64,000 bases of DNA from Pholiota molesta (Eukaryota; Basidiomycota; Agaricomycetes; Agaricales; Strophariaceae), in the NCBI GenBank assembly GCA_014925825.1, contig JACGCK010000181.1:25357-89356 (forward strand), given 5' to 3'. Numbering within the stretch: the stretch's first letter is position 1; every line of letters begins with the position of its first letter. This document shows, piece by piece, positions 22,541 to 31,592 of this stretch. The notes under the pieces were generated by a model. The model worked only from the letters and a program-made list of their open reading frames with translations, was not told where the DNA came from and ran no database searches. The position numbers were made by a program, and so were the translations under genes.

Positions 22541-25500
22541 CACCGTGGATTTTACCATCCACAAAAAGACAGCAACCTGAGCCGTCAACCTTCCACTCCC
22601 ACGCCCCTCCTCACCAGGCGAGGCGCGAGCCAAGCAGCCGAGAACGCACCGTTAAGCCCACCACCTACCGTCCTCACAGGAACCCCCACCGAATACACCT
22701 ACCCTCCGTTACCGGCCTCTCCTACCACACCGACACCCACAGCTGCCTTTTATAGCGGCGACGAGGCACCATCAACCGTCGAAGACTCTTCATCAAGCGA
22801 CGACGATCAAATCACCGCACTATCAGCGCAGAACAGAAGCCTCGCTTACCAAAACCAGAACCGTGCTAAAGATAGGATGTCGACAACTGCTCAGGTCGTC
22901 GTGGTGAAGATCAAGGACTGCCCAACACTCACCAGCGGCGCCATCAACCCCCTCGTCCTTCAGAACTGGTACCATGCCTGCCGCCGTTTCGCCAAACAGT
23001 CAGGAAAGGACCCGAACACCGAAGTCGTCCGTTTGGTGGCGGACGCTATGCTCGAGCCCCGCCTCCAGAACTGGTACGTGACCCAGATGGATCGGATCGA
23101 CAAACTGTCGCTCGACGAGTACATTGCCGAGTTGTCAGCCTTCGCCCTCGACAAGAACTGGGCGCACCACACCAAACAGCAAATCCACTCCGCGAAACAG
23201 CCTGAAAACTCCCGTTTCGTGGACTGGCGGATCGAAATCGAGAATCTCAACGCCATCTTGAACACGTCCGCAAAGAAATTCGCCCTGTCCGAAGGGGCAC
23301 TCCGCAACGTCCTGGAAGCCAACACCCGCTCCTCCCTCGCCGTCTCGCTCGCCAACAAACCCATCGACGCCTCGCTTTCTTACCAGGAGTGGAGCGACGA
23401 GGTTCACAGCAGGGATCAGGAGTTGAGGGACGAAGAGAAGCGCGTGGTCGCGAAGCTCATCGACCACCGCAAGGAACACCGCGAGCGCAAGACGCTCTTG
23501 CAGAGGATGGATACCCGCCAGGCACCATACAGTGGTGCCGCCGCATCCAGCGGCAGCCGTACCGACTCCCAATCGACCGCCCAACGCGCCCAAAGTCTCC
23601 CCAAGCTCACCGACGAGGAGAAGCGCCTGCTCGACGAGCACGAAGGCTGTCGCCGCTGCCGCATCTTCTATGCAGGCCACCGCGGCGACAACTGTCCCCT
23701 CAAGGAGACCAACTCCTGGCCCGACGCCAGCAAGTACAAACCCCTCACCAGCGCCATGGCACTCGCCGCCAAACCCGGCGCCAAACGTCTCCCGGTTGGA
23801 TACGTCGGCATCCCTGACCTCGTCGATGGCGATTCCGATGACGAATTTGACGAGGAGGATGGATTCTACGATGACGACACGTACGCACCTCCCCTTGATG
23901 ACCCCCCCCCCTTCACCATGCCCCATTTCTGGGCCACTTTCGTGGCCACCTGCCCCTCCGATCCCAACTCCAATATTTCGCAAAAGAGCTTACTCGATCT
24001 CGGTTGCCCCTCCACAGTAATTAGCGGCCGGCTTGTTGACAAGCTCGGTCTGCACCGTTTGCCTCTCCCTGAAAAGGAGGACAATCTGTCATCGCTATCG
24101 GGACAACCGCTGAGCAGCACGGAATATGTGGAGTTGGTGTTAACACAGAGTAGGGGGGCATGGAGATCGAAGGTTTTTAGGGCTAAGGTCAACGAGGATT
24201 TACCGATACCGTTACTGCTTGGAATACCATTTCTTCACCACCACCGTATTGTGATTGATATCGAAGCACGGACTGCCTTACAGAAGGACACGGGGCATGA
24301 CATACTGAACCCCCTCATCCCGAGGGTTGTGCATGATAGTATACTAAAGACGCGCACAGTGGAAATGGTCCCCGAGGACAATGACAGACGTGCAGCCCTC
24401 GACATGAAGGCCAATGCTGAGTTACCCACTTGGACACCGGCCACGAACACCCCCACCGTCTCAATGCCACCCAACACCCCACTGTCCGCCACCGCTCCGA
24501 ATACCGTTGTGCCACCCACCGCCAATTCCAACACCGTCCCACCGTCAGCCGCTATTCCCACTGTACAGTCCGTCGTACCTCCGTCCGCAATCCGTTCTAC
24601 CGCACAGCCCATCTCGCCGTCGCCGTCCGTCACCGCCATACCAACACCTGTCCGCTCCTACAAGGCGACCGTGGAAGACGAGCCTGAAGAGGAGCCAGCG
24701 CCACCTGACCCGACACCACCGGCGCCTAAGCCGACGGCCAAACCGAAGCCCAGACGTGCGCCGAAGGAAACACCACAGGCGAAGGAAAACCGCGAGATCT
24801 TGGCGGCGATTCGTGCACGGATCGAGACGATCGCTTTCCAGGAGGAATTACAGAACCGCGATGCCGCCGCGAAGCTCAAATACGCCGACTGTTTCCCGAC
24901 GCGTTTGCCAGACGTAGGAGATATGCCCGACCACCTTTTTCATAACATCCGGCTGCGCGACGAGACGAAGATTGTGAAGGGCAGAGGATATGTGGCACCC
25001 AAAAAGCACCACGATGCATGGAAGGCGCTCCTCGACGAACACCTAGCTGCGGGACGCATACGGCCGTCGTCGTCACAACATGCTTCACCTGCATTCATCA
25101 TTCCAAAATACCGGGATGGTGTACCGGACCCAACTGTACCGCCTCGCTGGGTGAACGACTACCGTGAACTCAACAGCAATACCATCCGCGACAACTTTCC
25201 GTTACCCCGTGTTGACGATATTCTGGCCGACTGTGGGAAGGGGAAGATCTTTGGGAAACTCGACATGACGAACTCGTTTTTCCAGACGCGAGTAAATCCT
25301 GAACACATACACCTCACAGCCGTCAGGACGCCCTGGGGGCTGTACGAGTGGGTAGTCATGCCCATGGGTGGCTGCAACGCACCCTCGACGCACCAACGCC
25401 GCATGACCGATGCTTTACGCCCATACATCGGGAAAATCTGCCATGTATACCTGGACGACATCATCATCTGGTCACAGACTATGGAGGAACATGACCACAA

Positions 25501-27859
25501 CATCGAGCTCGTCCTCGAGGCCCTCCGGAACGCGAAGCTCTACTGTAACGTGAAGAAGACCAAGCTGTATTCTACCGAAATCGACTTCTTAGGCCATGTC
25601 ATCTCCAGGTCGGGCATCCAGGCTGACCCCCGGAAGGGTGAACGCATCCTGAACTGGCCCATTCCGACGACCGCTACCAACGTCCGCGGGTTCCTTGGCC
25701 TCACCCGCTACCTCTCTGCCTTCCTCCCAGGCCTTGCCGAACATACCAGCATCCTCACACCGCTTACGTCCAAAGATGCAGATCGGGAATTCCCAGAATG
25801 GACAGAGGAACACCAGCACGCGTTCGAGGCCATCAAGGAACTCGTCACCGGCGTGGGGTGCCTGACCGTGATCGACTATGACGACCCGACGAAGAAGATC
25901 TTCGTCACCACCGATGCGAGCAACCGACGGACAGGGGCTGTTCTGAGTTTTGGAGAAACTTGGGAAACAGCACGCCCAGTCGCGTACGACTCGTACCAAC
26001 TCAATCCCGCCGAAAGGAACTACCCGACACACGAGAAGGAACTCTTGGCAATTGTCAAAGCGCTGAAGAAGTACCGCACACACCTACTCGGCGCGTCATT
26101 CGAAGTCTACACCGACCACCGGACACTGGAGTATTTTCAGAACCAAAAGGACACGTCGAACCGCCAGAAGCGCTGGGCGATGACACTCGCCGATTTTGAC
26201 TTCAAGATCATTTATGTCCGCGGCGAGGACAACTCGGTGGCCGATTCTCTCTCACGCATGCCCGATGACGAACCGTCTCCAGCTCTCGCTGCCTGTGCTC
26301 TTGCATACACGCGCTCAGCCTCCTCAGTCAGTCCTTGCCCACTGTCCACTTCCATCGCCGCCGCCGGACTGTTGCAGATTTCAGCCGATGAAGAACTCAT
26401 CAACCGCATCCGGACCTGTTACCTCACGGACCCATTTGCCATCCAGGTTCGCGAAGGCATTGCCGCAGGAAGCACGGTTGGAACACGAGAGGAAGGGGGG
26501 CTACTTTACGTAGGTAAACGCCTCCTGATTCCCAAGGACAAGCATGTCCGCGAGCTCATCTACCACCTCGCTCACGACTCGCTGGGGCACTTTGGTTTCG
26601 ACAAGAGCTATGCGGCACTACGCGACTCATACTACTGGCCACACATGCGCCGCGATCTCGAGGGAGCTTACATTCCCTCGTGTATCGAATGTCAACGGAA
26701 CAAAGCCCGCACTACCAGACCGACCGGCCCACTGCACCCTCTACCGGTCCCCGACGCGCGTTTCGACACGGTCGCCTTAGATTTTGTGGGACCCCTGCCG
26801 CCGGAGGATGGTTTCGACATGATACTCACCATTACCGACACCTTGGGCGCGGATATCCACATCATCCCCATTCGTTCAACAATCTCCGCGCCAGAGGTCG
26901 CAACCATCCTATTCAACGAATGGTACTGCGAGAACGGCCTCATGCTCAACCTCATCTCGGATCGCGACGCGCTGTTTACTGCCGAGATATGGAAGGAACT
27001 TCACAAACTGACAGGCGTCCGTCTCAAGATGTCCACCGCTTACCACCCGGAGACCGACGGCAGCAGCGAGCGCACGAACAAGACCATTGCTCAAGCCATC
27101 CGATACCACGTCGATGTCAACCAGAGGGGGTGGGTCAAGACGTTACGCCGTGTTCGTTTCGCTATCATGAACACAGTCAACGCCTCCACAGGATTCACCC
27201 CTTTCCAACTCAAAACCGGACGGTCACCAAGACTGATTCCACCATTGGCGCCCCTCGCAGCCGACGCGACACCGATCCAGACATCTGCACATGAAGTGAT
27301 CGAGCGCGTGAATCTCGACGTCCAACAGGCACAGGACGCTTTGATAGCCGCGAAAATCAAGCAGGCGTATCACGCGAATGCACATCGGGCGCCAGAGGTC
27401 AAATACAAAGTCGACGACCTCGTGATGCTGTCCACCGAAAACAGGCGCCGGACCTACAAGAGGAAGGGTGCGAAGCGCGTGGCCAAGTTCATGCCTCGCT
27501 ACGATGGCCCATACACTATCGTTGACGCAAATCCCGACAAATCCACATACACACTCCGTCTCCCCAACTCCCAACGCACTTTCCCCGGTTTCCACGCCAA
27601 ACTCCTCAAGCCTTTCAAACCCAACGACGACAGCGAATACCCGGACCGCGCTCTGCCGCGACCAGGCATTGTCATCACGGAGGACGGCACGGAGGAAGTC
27701 CTAGTCGACAAGATCGTCGACGAACGCACAAGGGGCCGAGGAAAACAGTACCTCGTACGTTGGGTCGGCTATGGCAAAGAACACGACGAGTGGATCGCCG
27801 GACGAGACCTCGAGAATAACGAAGCCTTGGACATTTGGGAACAGTCAGTTTCCACCTGA
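22541..27859 (+). CDS. Gag-Pol polyprotein of the chromovirus
   Basis: The first ATG of the frame is at 22877 and gives 1660 aa; positions below count from it. Gag runs to about residue 340 and has an odd zinc knuckle (Cys258, Cys261, His268, Cys273; CX2CX6HX4C rather than CX2CX4HX4C). Protease has DLG at 374-376 instead of the usual D(T/S)G. Reverse transcriptase carries YLDD at 858-861, and RNase H has Asp1013 (TTDAS). Integrase has the HHCC finger (His1233, His1238, Cys1269, Cys1272) and the catalytic triad Asp1302, Asp1362, Glu1398 with the expected 35-residue spacing. A chromodomain follows at about 1606-1657 (YLVRWVGYGKEHDEW). The frame stays open back to 22541 with coding-like text (SSSSDDDQITALSAQNRSL) but no ATG, so the N-terminus is unclear. 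Gag and Pol are fused without a frameshift. Confidence 0.93.
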   Translation, partial: HRGFYHPQKDSNLSRQPSTPTPLLTRRGASQAAENAPLSPPPTVLTGTPTEYTYPPLPASPTTPTPTAAFYSGDEAPSTVEDSSSSDDDQITALSAQNRSLAYQNQNRAKDRMSTTAQVVVVKIKDCPTLTSGAINPLVLQNWYHACRRFAKQSGKDPNTEVVRLVADAMLEPRLQNWYVTQMDRIDKLSLDEYIAELSAFALDKNWAHHTKQQIHSAKQPENSRFVDWRIEIENLNAILNTSAKKFALSEGALRNVLEANTRSSLAVSLANKPIDASLSYQEWSDEVHSRDQELRDEEKRVVAKLIDHRKEHRERKTLLQRMDTRQAPYSGAAASSGSRTDSQSTAQRAQSLPKLTDEEKRLLDEHEGCRRCRIFYAGHRGDNCPLKETNSWPDASKYKPLTSAMALAAKPGAKRLPVGYVGIPDLVDGDSDDEFDEEDGFYDDDTYAPPLDDPPPFTMPHFWATFVATCPSDPNSNISQKSLLDLGCPSTVISGRLVDKLGLHRLPLPEKEDNLSSLSGQPLSSTEYVELVLTQSRGAWRSKVFRAKVNEDLPIPLLLGIPFLHHHRIVIDIEARTALQKDTGHDILNPLIPRVVHDSILKTRTVEMVPEDNDRRAALDMKANAELPTWTPATNTPTVSMPPNTPLSATAPNTVVPPTANSNTVPPSAAIPTVQSVVPPSAIRSTAQPISPSPSVTAIPTPVRSYKATVEDEPEEEPAPPDPTPPAPKPTAKPKPRRAPKETPQAKENREILAAIRARIETIAFQEELQNRDAAAKLKYADCFPTRLPDVGDMPDHLFHNIRLRDETKIVKGRGYVAPKKHHDAWKALLDEHLAAGRIRPSSSQHASPAFIIPKYRDGVPDPTVPPRWVNDYRELNSNTIRDNFPLPRVDDILADCGKGKIFGKLDMTNSFFQTRVNPEHIHLTAVRTPWGLYEWVVMPMGGCNAPSTHQRRMTDALRPYIGKICHVYLDDIIIWSQTMEEHDHNIELVLEALRNAKLYCNVKKTKLYSTEIDFLGHVISRSGIQADPRKGERILNWPIPTTATNVRGFLGLTRYLSAFLPGLAEHTSILTPLTSKDADREFPEWTEEHQHAFEAIKELVTGVGCLTVIDYDDPTKKIFVTTDASNRRTGAVLSFGETWETARPVAYDSYQLNPAERNYPTHEKELLAIVKALKKYRTHLLGASFEVYTDHRTLEYFQNQKDTSNRQKRWAMTLADFDFKIIYVRGEDNSVADSLSRMPDDEPSPALAACALAYTRSASSVSPCPLSTSIAAAGLLQISADEELINRIRTCYLTDPFAIQVREGIAAGSTVGTREEGGLLYVGKRLLIPKDKHVRELIYHLAHDSLGHFGFDKSYAALRDSYYWPHMRRDLEGAYIPSCIECQRNKARTTRPTGPLHPLPVPDARFDTVALDFVGPLPPEDGFDMILTITDTLGADIHIIPIRSTISAPEVATILFNEWYCENGLMLNLISDRDALFTAEIWKELHKLTGVRLKMSTAYHPETDGSSERTNKTIAQAIRYHVDVNQRGWVKTLRRVRFAIMNTVNASTGFTPFQLKTGRSPRLIPPLAPLAADATPIQTSAHEVIERVNLDVQQAQDALIAAKIKQAYHANAHRAPEVKYKVDDLVMLSTENRRRTYKRKGAKRVAKFMPRYDGPYTIVDANPDKSTYTLRLPNSQRTFPGFHAKLLKPFKPNDDSEYPDRALPRPGIVITEDGTEEVLVDKIVDERTRGRGKQYLVRWVGYGKEHDEWIAGRDLENNEALDIWEQSVST

Positions 27860-27945
27860 TCTATTTTGTTTCGCTCAATTTTTACTCTTTTTCTTTCAAA
27901 TTTTTTTTTTACTTCTTTCTTTTCGGACACACGTCCTATTCTTCC

Positions 27946-27958
27946 GAGGGGGGAGGGG
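27946..27958 (+). promoter_or_regulatory. Polypurine tract
   Basis: The purine run gaggggggagggg lies immediately before the 3' LTR, where plus-strand DNA synthesis of LTR elements is primed. Confidence 0.85.
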
Positions 27959-28202
27959 TGTAAGCATGGCCCTTTGGCCCCACTCACGACGCAAACCTTA
28001 TTTCGACTCATCACGTGATTATACACACAAATTCTCGTTTTCACCTTTGAGGCTCTCTCTCTTCTGACCGAGCCTCAAAGGTACGTATATACTCATTATT
28101 TTATTCATGTATCTCTCTTCTGACCGAGCCTCAAAGATACACATTTGACCTGTCTGTTCCGTCTGATCTGAGCGAAGGGCACCATCACCTGGCGCCCTTA
28201 CA
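27959..28202 (+). repeat. 3' LTR of the chromovirus
   Basis: It is 244 bp and reads the same as the 5' LTR base for base as far as I can compare. It is followed by the right target duplication. Confidence 0.95.
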
Positions 28203-28207
28203 TCTGC
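28203..28207. repeat. Target-site duplication, right (tctgc)
   Basis: It matches 22234-22238. After it the interrupted unit sequence continues (ttcctccgtcctccgtacc) exactly as in the empty copy of unit 4. Confidence 0.9.
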
Positions 28208-29324
28208 TTCCTCCGTCCTCCGTACCAGACCCCTCGTGTCCAAGTCGTACATTCTAAATCACCCCGCTGTCCACCACCATGCAACCTCGCGTCAAACTAA
28301 GAATCTCGAAAGCTGCGGCGGCACTCCCATGTTCGTATTAGCATCTAGTGAAAAAAAAAACGGCGCGCAGTTGCTGATCACGACCGCGCGCACCGGGGCG
28401 CGCCCGCGTTCCGGAGATCGCGCCACGCGCACGCCGCGGCGAGGAGCCCGCGCACGAACAGCGCGAGGAACGGCCTCCCGCGGCTGCGTGCAGCGCGAGG
28501 CGGGGCGGGAAAACAATGATATTATCCGGGAATCTGACCGTCAGGGATAGGCGCCGCAGTCATGGGAGGGATGGCGCTTTCAGGAGGGTCTAGAGCTGGT
28601 AGAATAGATGGTTTCCGTCCGATGTGTGTTCGTGTCCCGCTAGTGCCGTTATGGAGGCTAGCCTTTAGGGAAGACGGTTGGATGTCCACCCGCCGAAGTT
28701 AGATATTCGAGAAGGAATGTCGAGTTGCTTGTGGCTGGCTGTTGGTTTATTTCGTCGAGTTCCATGTGGGCCACCTTGAAGGCAAGAAACGGTGGAATCT
28801 AACCCTGCTTCGCGTTCCACCAGCGCACAAACGCGATATCGCGCTTTTTAAACTCATATGGCCGGAAGGCGGGGCCATAGGAGGCGCATTGTATCGCTAC
28901 AACGGGGAAAGCATACGAGAAATGTGCCCAGAGGCTGGCAGAAGCCTGCGCGAGCCGTCGCCAGGATGAGCAGATATGGCAGAGGAGGATGGGCGCTGTC
29001 GTGCTGCTTGGCTGCCGTTGGAGGAGAGGGTCGCGCGGGAGGCAGTGAATGAAGATTTCTTGAAGGATTTCCTATGGGAGCGCAGATATCGGGTGTGCTG
29101 GAGAACGCGCGGTGGGGGAGGGCATTGGAGGCTTTGTCGATGTGGGAACGAGCTTGGTCGTCGTCGTCGTCGATGTGCGCATAGAGGCCGAGATCAGTGT
29201 CGGGGAGTGCGGACCGGTGATTTGGACCTTGTTTGCTTTTTGTGGCTGGTGTGCTCTTTTCCTTTACGCTCCATTACCGCGGCTACTCCGGACTCGGATA
29301 GTAGCGGATAGTCCTCTCTGCCTT
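28208..29324. repeat. Unit 2 segment near-identical to 56602-57716, with LRR-gene relic
   Basis: This continues the unit interrupted by the chromovirus and is nearly the same base for base as unit 4. About 28365-28560 is a shortened minus-strand relic of the GC-rich LRR gene of unit 1. A 75-codon frame (28742-28969) is repeated unchanged in unit 4 at 57134-57361, but that follows from the overall near-identity; no family is recognised, so I do not call it a gene. A short TCG repeat lies at about 29158-29172. Confidence 0.55.
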
Positions 29325-31099
29325 CCATGCCAAATCATGCACAAAGTCGCACTTAGCACCATACTCGATGCCAGACTCCAGGAAGCCGGTACCCTCAAAA
29401 GGCCCTCGATGGTACGTTGATATCATTTTCCACCTGGCACAGCGTATCTGACGCGTAGTAGCTATCGTTATAGACGCCGACTTTGAATGTCTCCCCGATC
29501 TGACAATGCACAACTCCCCGCTTCAGCTGCGACCTGTCCATGGCTGCGCTCTACGGTTCCCAAGCGCGCTAATGACGATGGTATTGGCATTCTCGCAACA
29601 GACAAGGCATGCGTGCTTCACATCGTCTATCGGGCCAAAGTGAGTCCCTAGCATCCCATCCCATCTCTCCGCTCCGTCCCATCATTGGGTTCCGTCTTTC
29701 CCTCCCTGCTCTCTCCCCACACCTTCCCTCTGATCTTACCCATCCCTTTGCCTTCCTCCACTAACCACATCCCCTCCAGATTCTAACCATGTCGCCAAAT
29801 ACGTCACAAAATTCATGTTCATAGAAAGCAAGACCCCCACTGTCTCCAAAGCCAAAGTCCGCTAAACGACGCCTACAACCCCCGCCGGCGAGTTTACTCG
29901 CACTTTCAACGAACTCTAACGAACTCTTTCAGCTGTCTTCGACCAGGGCGTCAACTTCGCCTCGGATGTCATGGCTGCCAATCGCTCGTTTTGCCGAGCC
30001 AGAGCCGCGAGTATGGGCGCAAGCGTGACGACGAGGATGGGGACGAGGCGGATTGCAAGCCCCAAGGATGAGGCGGACCACGACGAAGACGATGAGCAGA
30101 AGGGCGAGGGACAAGACGGTGTTGTGGTTGAGGTTGGAGGCACGCCGGCACGACGATCCATCTTCTTCGTCAACGGGGGACTCCTGCAACATCCCCAGAG
30201 CCATCCTAACCCACCCTCCTCTGCCTAGTCATTTCGCACTCTTCTGCACATGCGGTGTCTTTTGACGTCGGGCCCATGTCCTCATTGACAAGCTCTCCCC
30301 TCGCCATCAGCAGCTCATGAATACTGTCGTCGCGCCGCAGCCACCGCACGCTCTACGACGCTCGTATACTACTTCCGGTCCTGGGGGCCACTTGAACTAG
30401 AGCAGATGCGCTGGCATTGTCACCGATGTCCGAACAAGTGCTGGGCATGCGCGGCCTGCCTGCGCCTCCGGTACAGCACTCTTCCATGCATGGTGCGGAG
30501 GATGGAACGACCTCCATCCATTTTCTCTCTATTCGATGCCTCTGTCAGACCGCGTCGGGTCTCTATACCCCGTCGCCATCGCACTCTCCAGATGGCATAT
30601 GGATCATGTGTCGTCTCCAGGTGCTGCTGGTACCAAATTTTCCACTATCGCGGCGATTTCCCAACGATCCAGCGTCCATGGCTTCTCCTTTGACCGTGAT
30701 GCCCGCATCCCACACGCGTTTTTGTTCCATCGTACAGTACGTATGCCCCTCGTAGACCTTTCGACGCGCTCATTCTGACATATCTCATCAGAAGCATCCT
30801 TCTGTTCTCCACGCCAACCCCGTGCGTTCTCGCAAATTTCTGGCTGTCTTCTTTGCATCTTCCCATCTCTGCGACGCATATCATGCTATATGGGTGCCCT
30901 GTGATGCAGGGTCGATCTCATCTGCCTGATCTCCAAGTTAGGATGCCTAAGCAAAATTGCGGCAATTCTCGTCTTTCCCTCCCATCGATAACGCGATCTA
31001 TATCGCTGCTCATATTTTTCGTCTCTGACGTCGTATTTCTCAGTCTGGGGACCAGACGTCGCGAATGCGGTCAGGCCGTTCAAGGTGATCAGTCATAGT
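29325..31099 (+). pseudogene. Plus-strand partner gene relic, proximal part, unit 2
   Basis: It opens with an exon reading STILDARLQEAGTLKRPSM and a GTACGT donor; the second exon contains ANDDGIGILATDKACVL. The acidic stretch is KDEADHDEDDEQKGEG at about 30065-30110, reached through a different frame from its upstream part. The conserved 55-nt intron is 30737-30791. Several frame changes and stops make it a pseudogene. In the antisense direction the acidic stretch reads as a hydrophobic peptide, which I take as a shadow. Confidence 0.45.
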
Positions 31100-31592
31100 A
31101 ATAGCTCCTTACATCTGTGGGGACGTCATGCAGGAATTTCGGTTCCTATTTTTTATCTCCTGCTGCCTGCCTGCGGCGAATCCAACTTCACGTTTCGCGA
31201 CATGTTATGTTCACGGACTGTTTCAGCGCGACGCAAAATTCGTTCCTGATGTCACAATTTCGTGTACATCGTTCCTCTGCCGATATCCACGCGCCCCTCT
31301 AGTGCATTGGCCACGCAGTCGGGTAGTGTGGGCGGCCGTAGCGAGACGATTGGCTAAACCCAAGGCCTTGAAGGACGCCAGGCGCCAGCGGCCGCAACGC
31401 TGTTCTATTCCTCTTCTCTGCTCCTGCTCGATGTTGATTTCGCATATGTCGTACATCCGTTAACGCTAATGATTAATGACCCATGATCCCCACCAACTCT
31501 GGGGTATATGGACCTTCGATGACGCAATCATCCCTCCGCCCCTACCTCTGTCCGCGTCGCCCTTCGATGTGCCATCGTCTGCCCGTCTTCCA
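31100..31592 (+). pseudogene. Partner gene relic, distal part up to the phospholipase D junction
   Basis: The sequence follows the unit pattern (ccgatatccacgcgcccctc, then gtagtgtgggcggccgtagc). It is shorter than in units 1 and 4, jumping from about 31440 to a piece (31512-31583) that in other units lies downstream of the hydrophobic exon. That piece (ccctccgcccctacctc) occurs again at about 34485, beyond the phospholipase D fragment. Confidence 0.45.

Larger units (their letters stand above)
22239..28202 (+). mobile_element. Complete Ty3/gypsy chromovirus (LTR retrotransposon)
   Basis: This 5964-bp element has two 244-bp LTRs that read as identical, starting TGTAAG and ending CTTACA. It carries a single gag-pol frame, a polypurine tract before the 3' LTR and a 5-bp target duplication. 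The chromodomain after integrase places it among the chromoviruses. No tRNA-type primer site (TGG...) is evident after the 5' LTR; an unusual primer or self-priming, as known for Tf1-like elements, is possible. With identical LTRs and no stop in the polyprotein it is a very recent insertion and perhaps still mobile. It interrupts a segment that is intact at 56597 in unit 4, so it arrived after that duplication. Confidence 0.95.

Noticed and set aside
23135..23983. Minus-strand open frame of 282 codons under the retrotransposon Gag region
   Set aside because: Antisense shadow of the Gag frame, rich in Gly and Val as expected from the complement; no motif.
28742..28969. 75-codon frame repeated unchanged in unit 4 (57134-57361)
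   Set aside because: The whole surrounding segment is near-identical between the two units, so conservation of the frame gives no independent evidence for coding.
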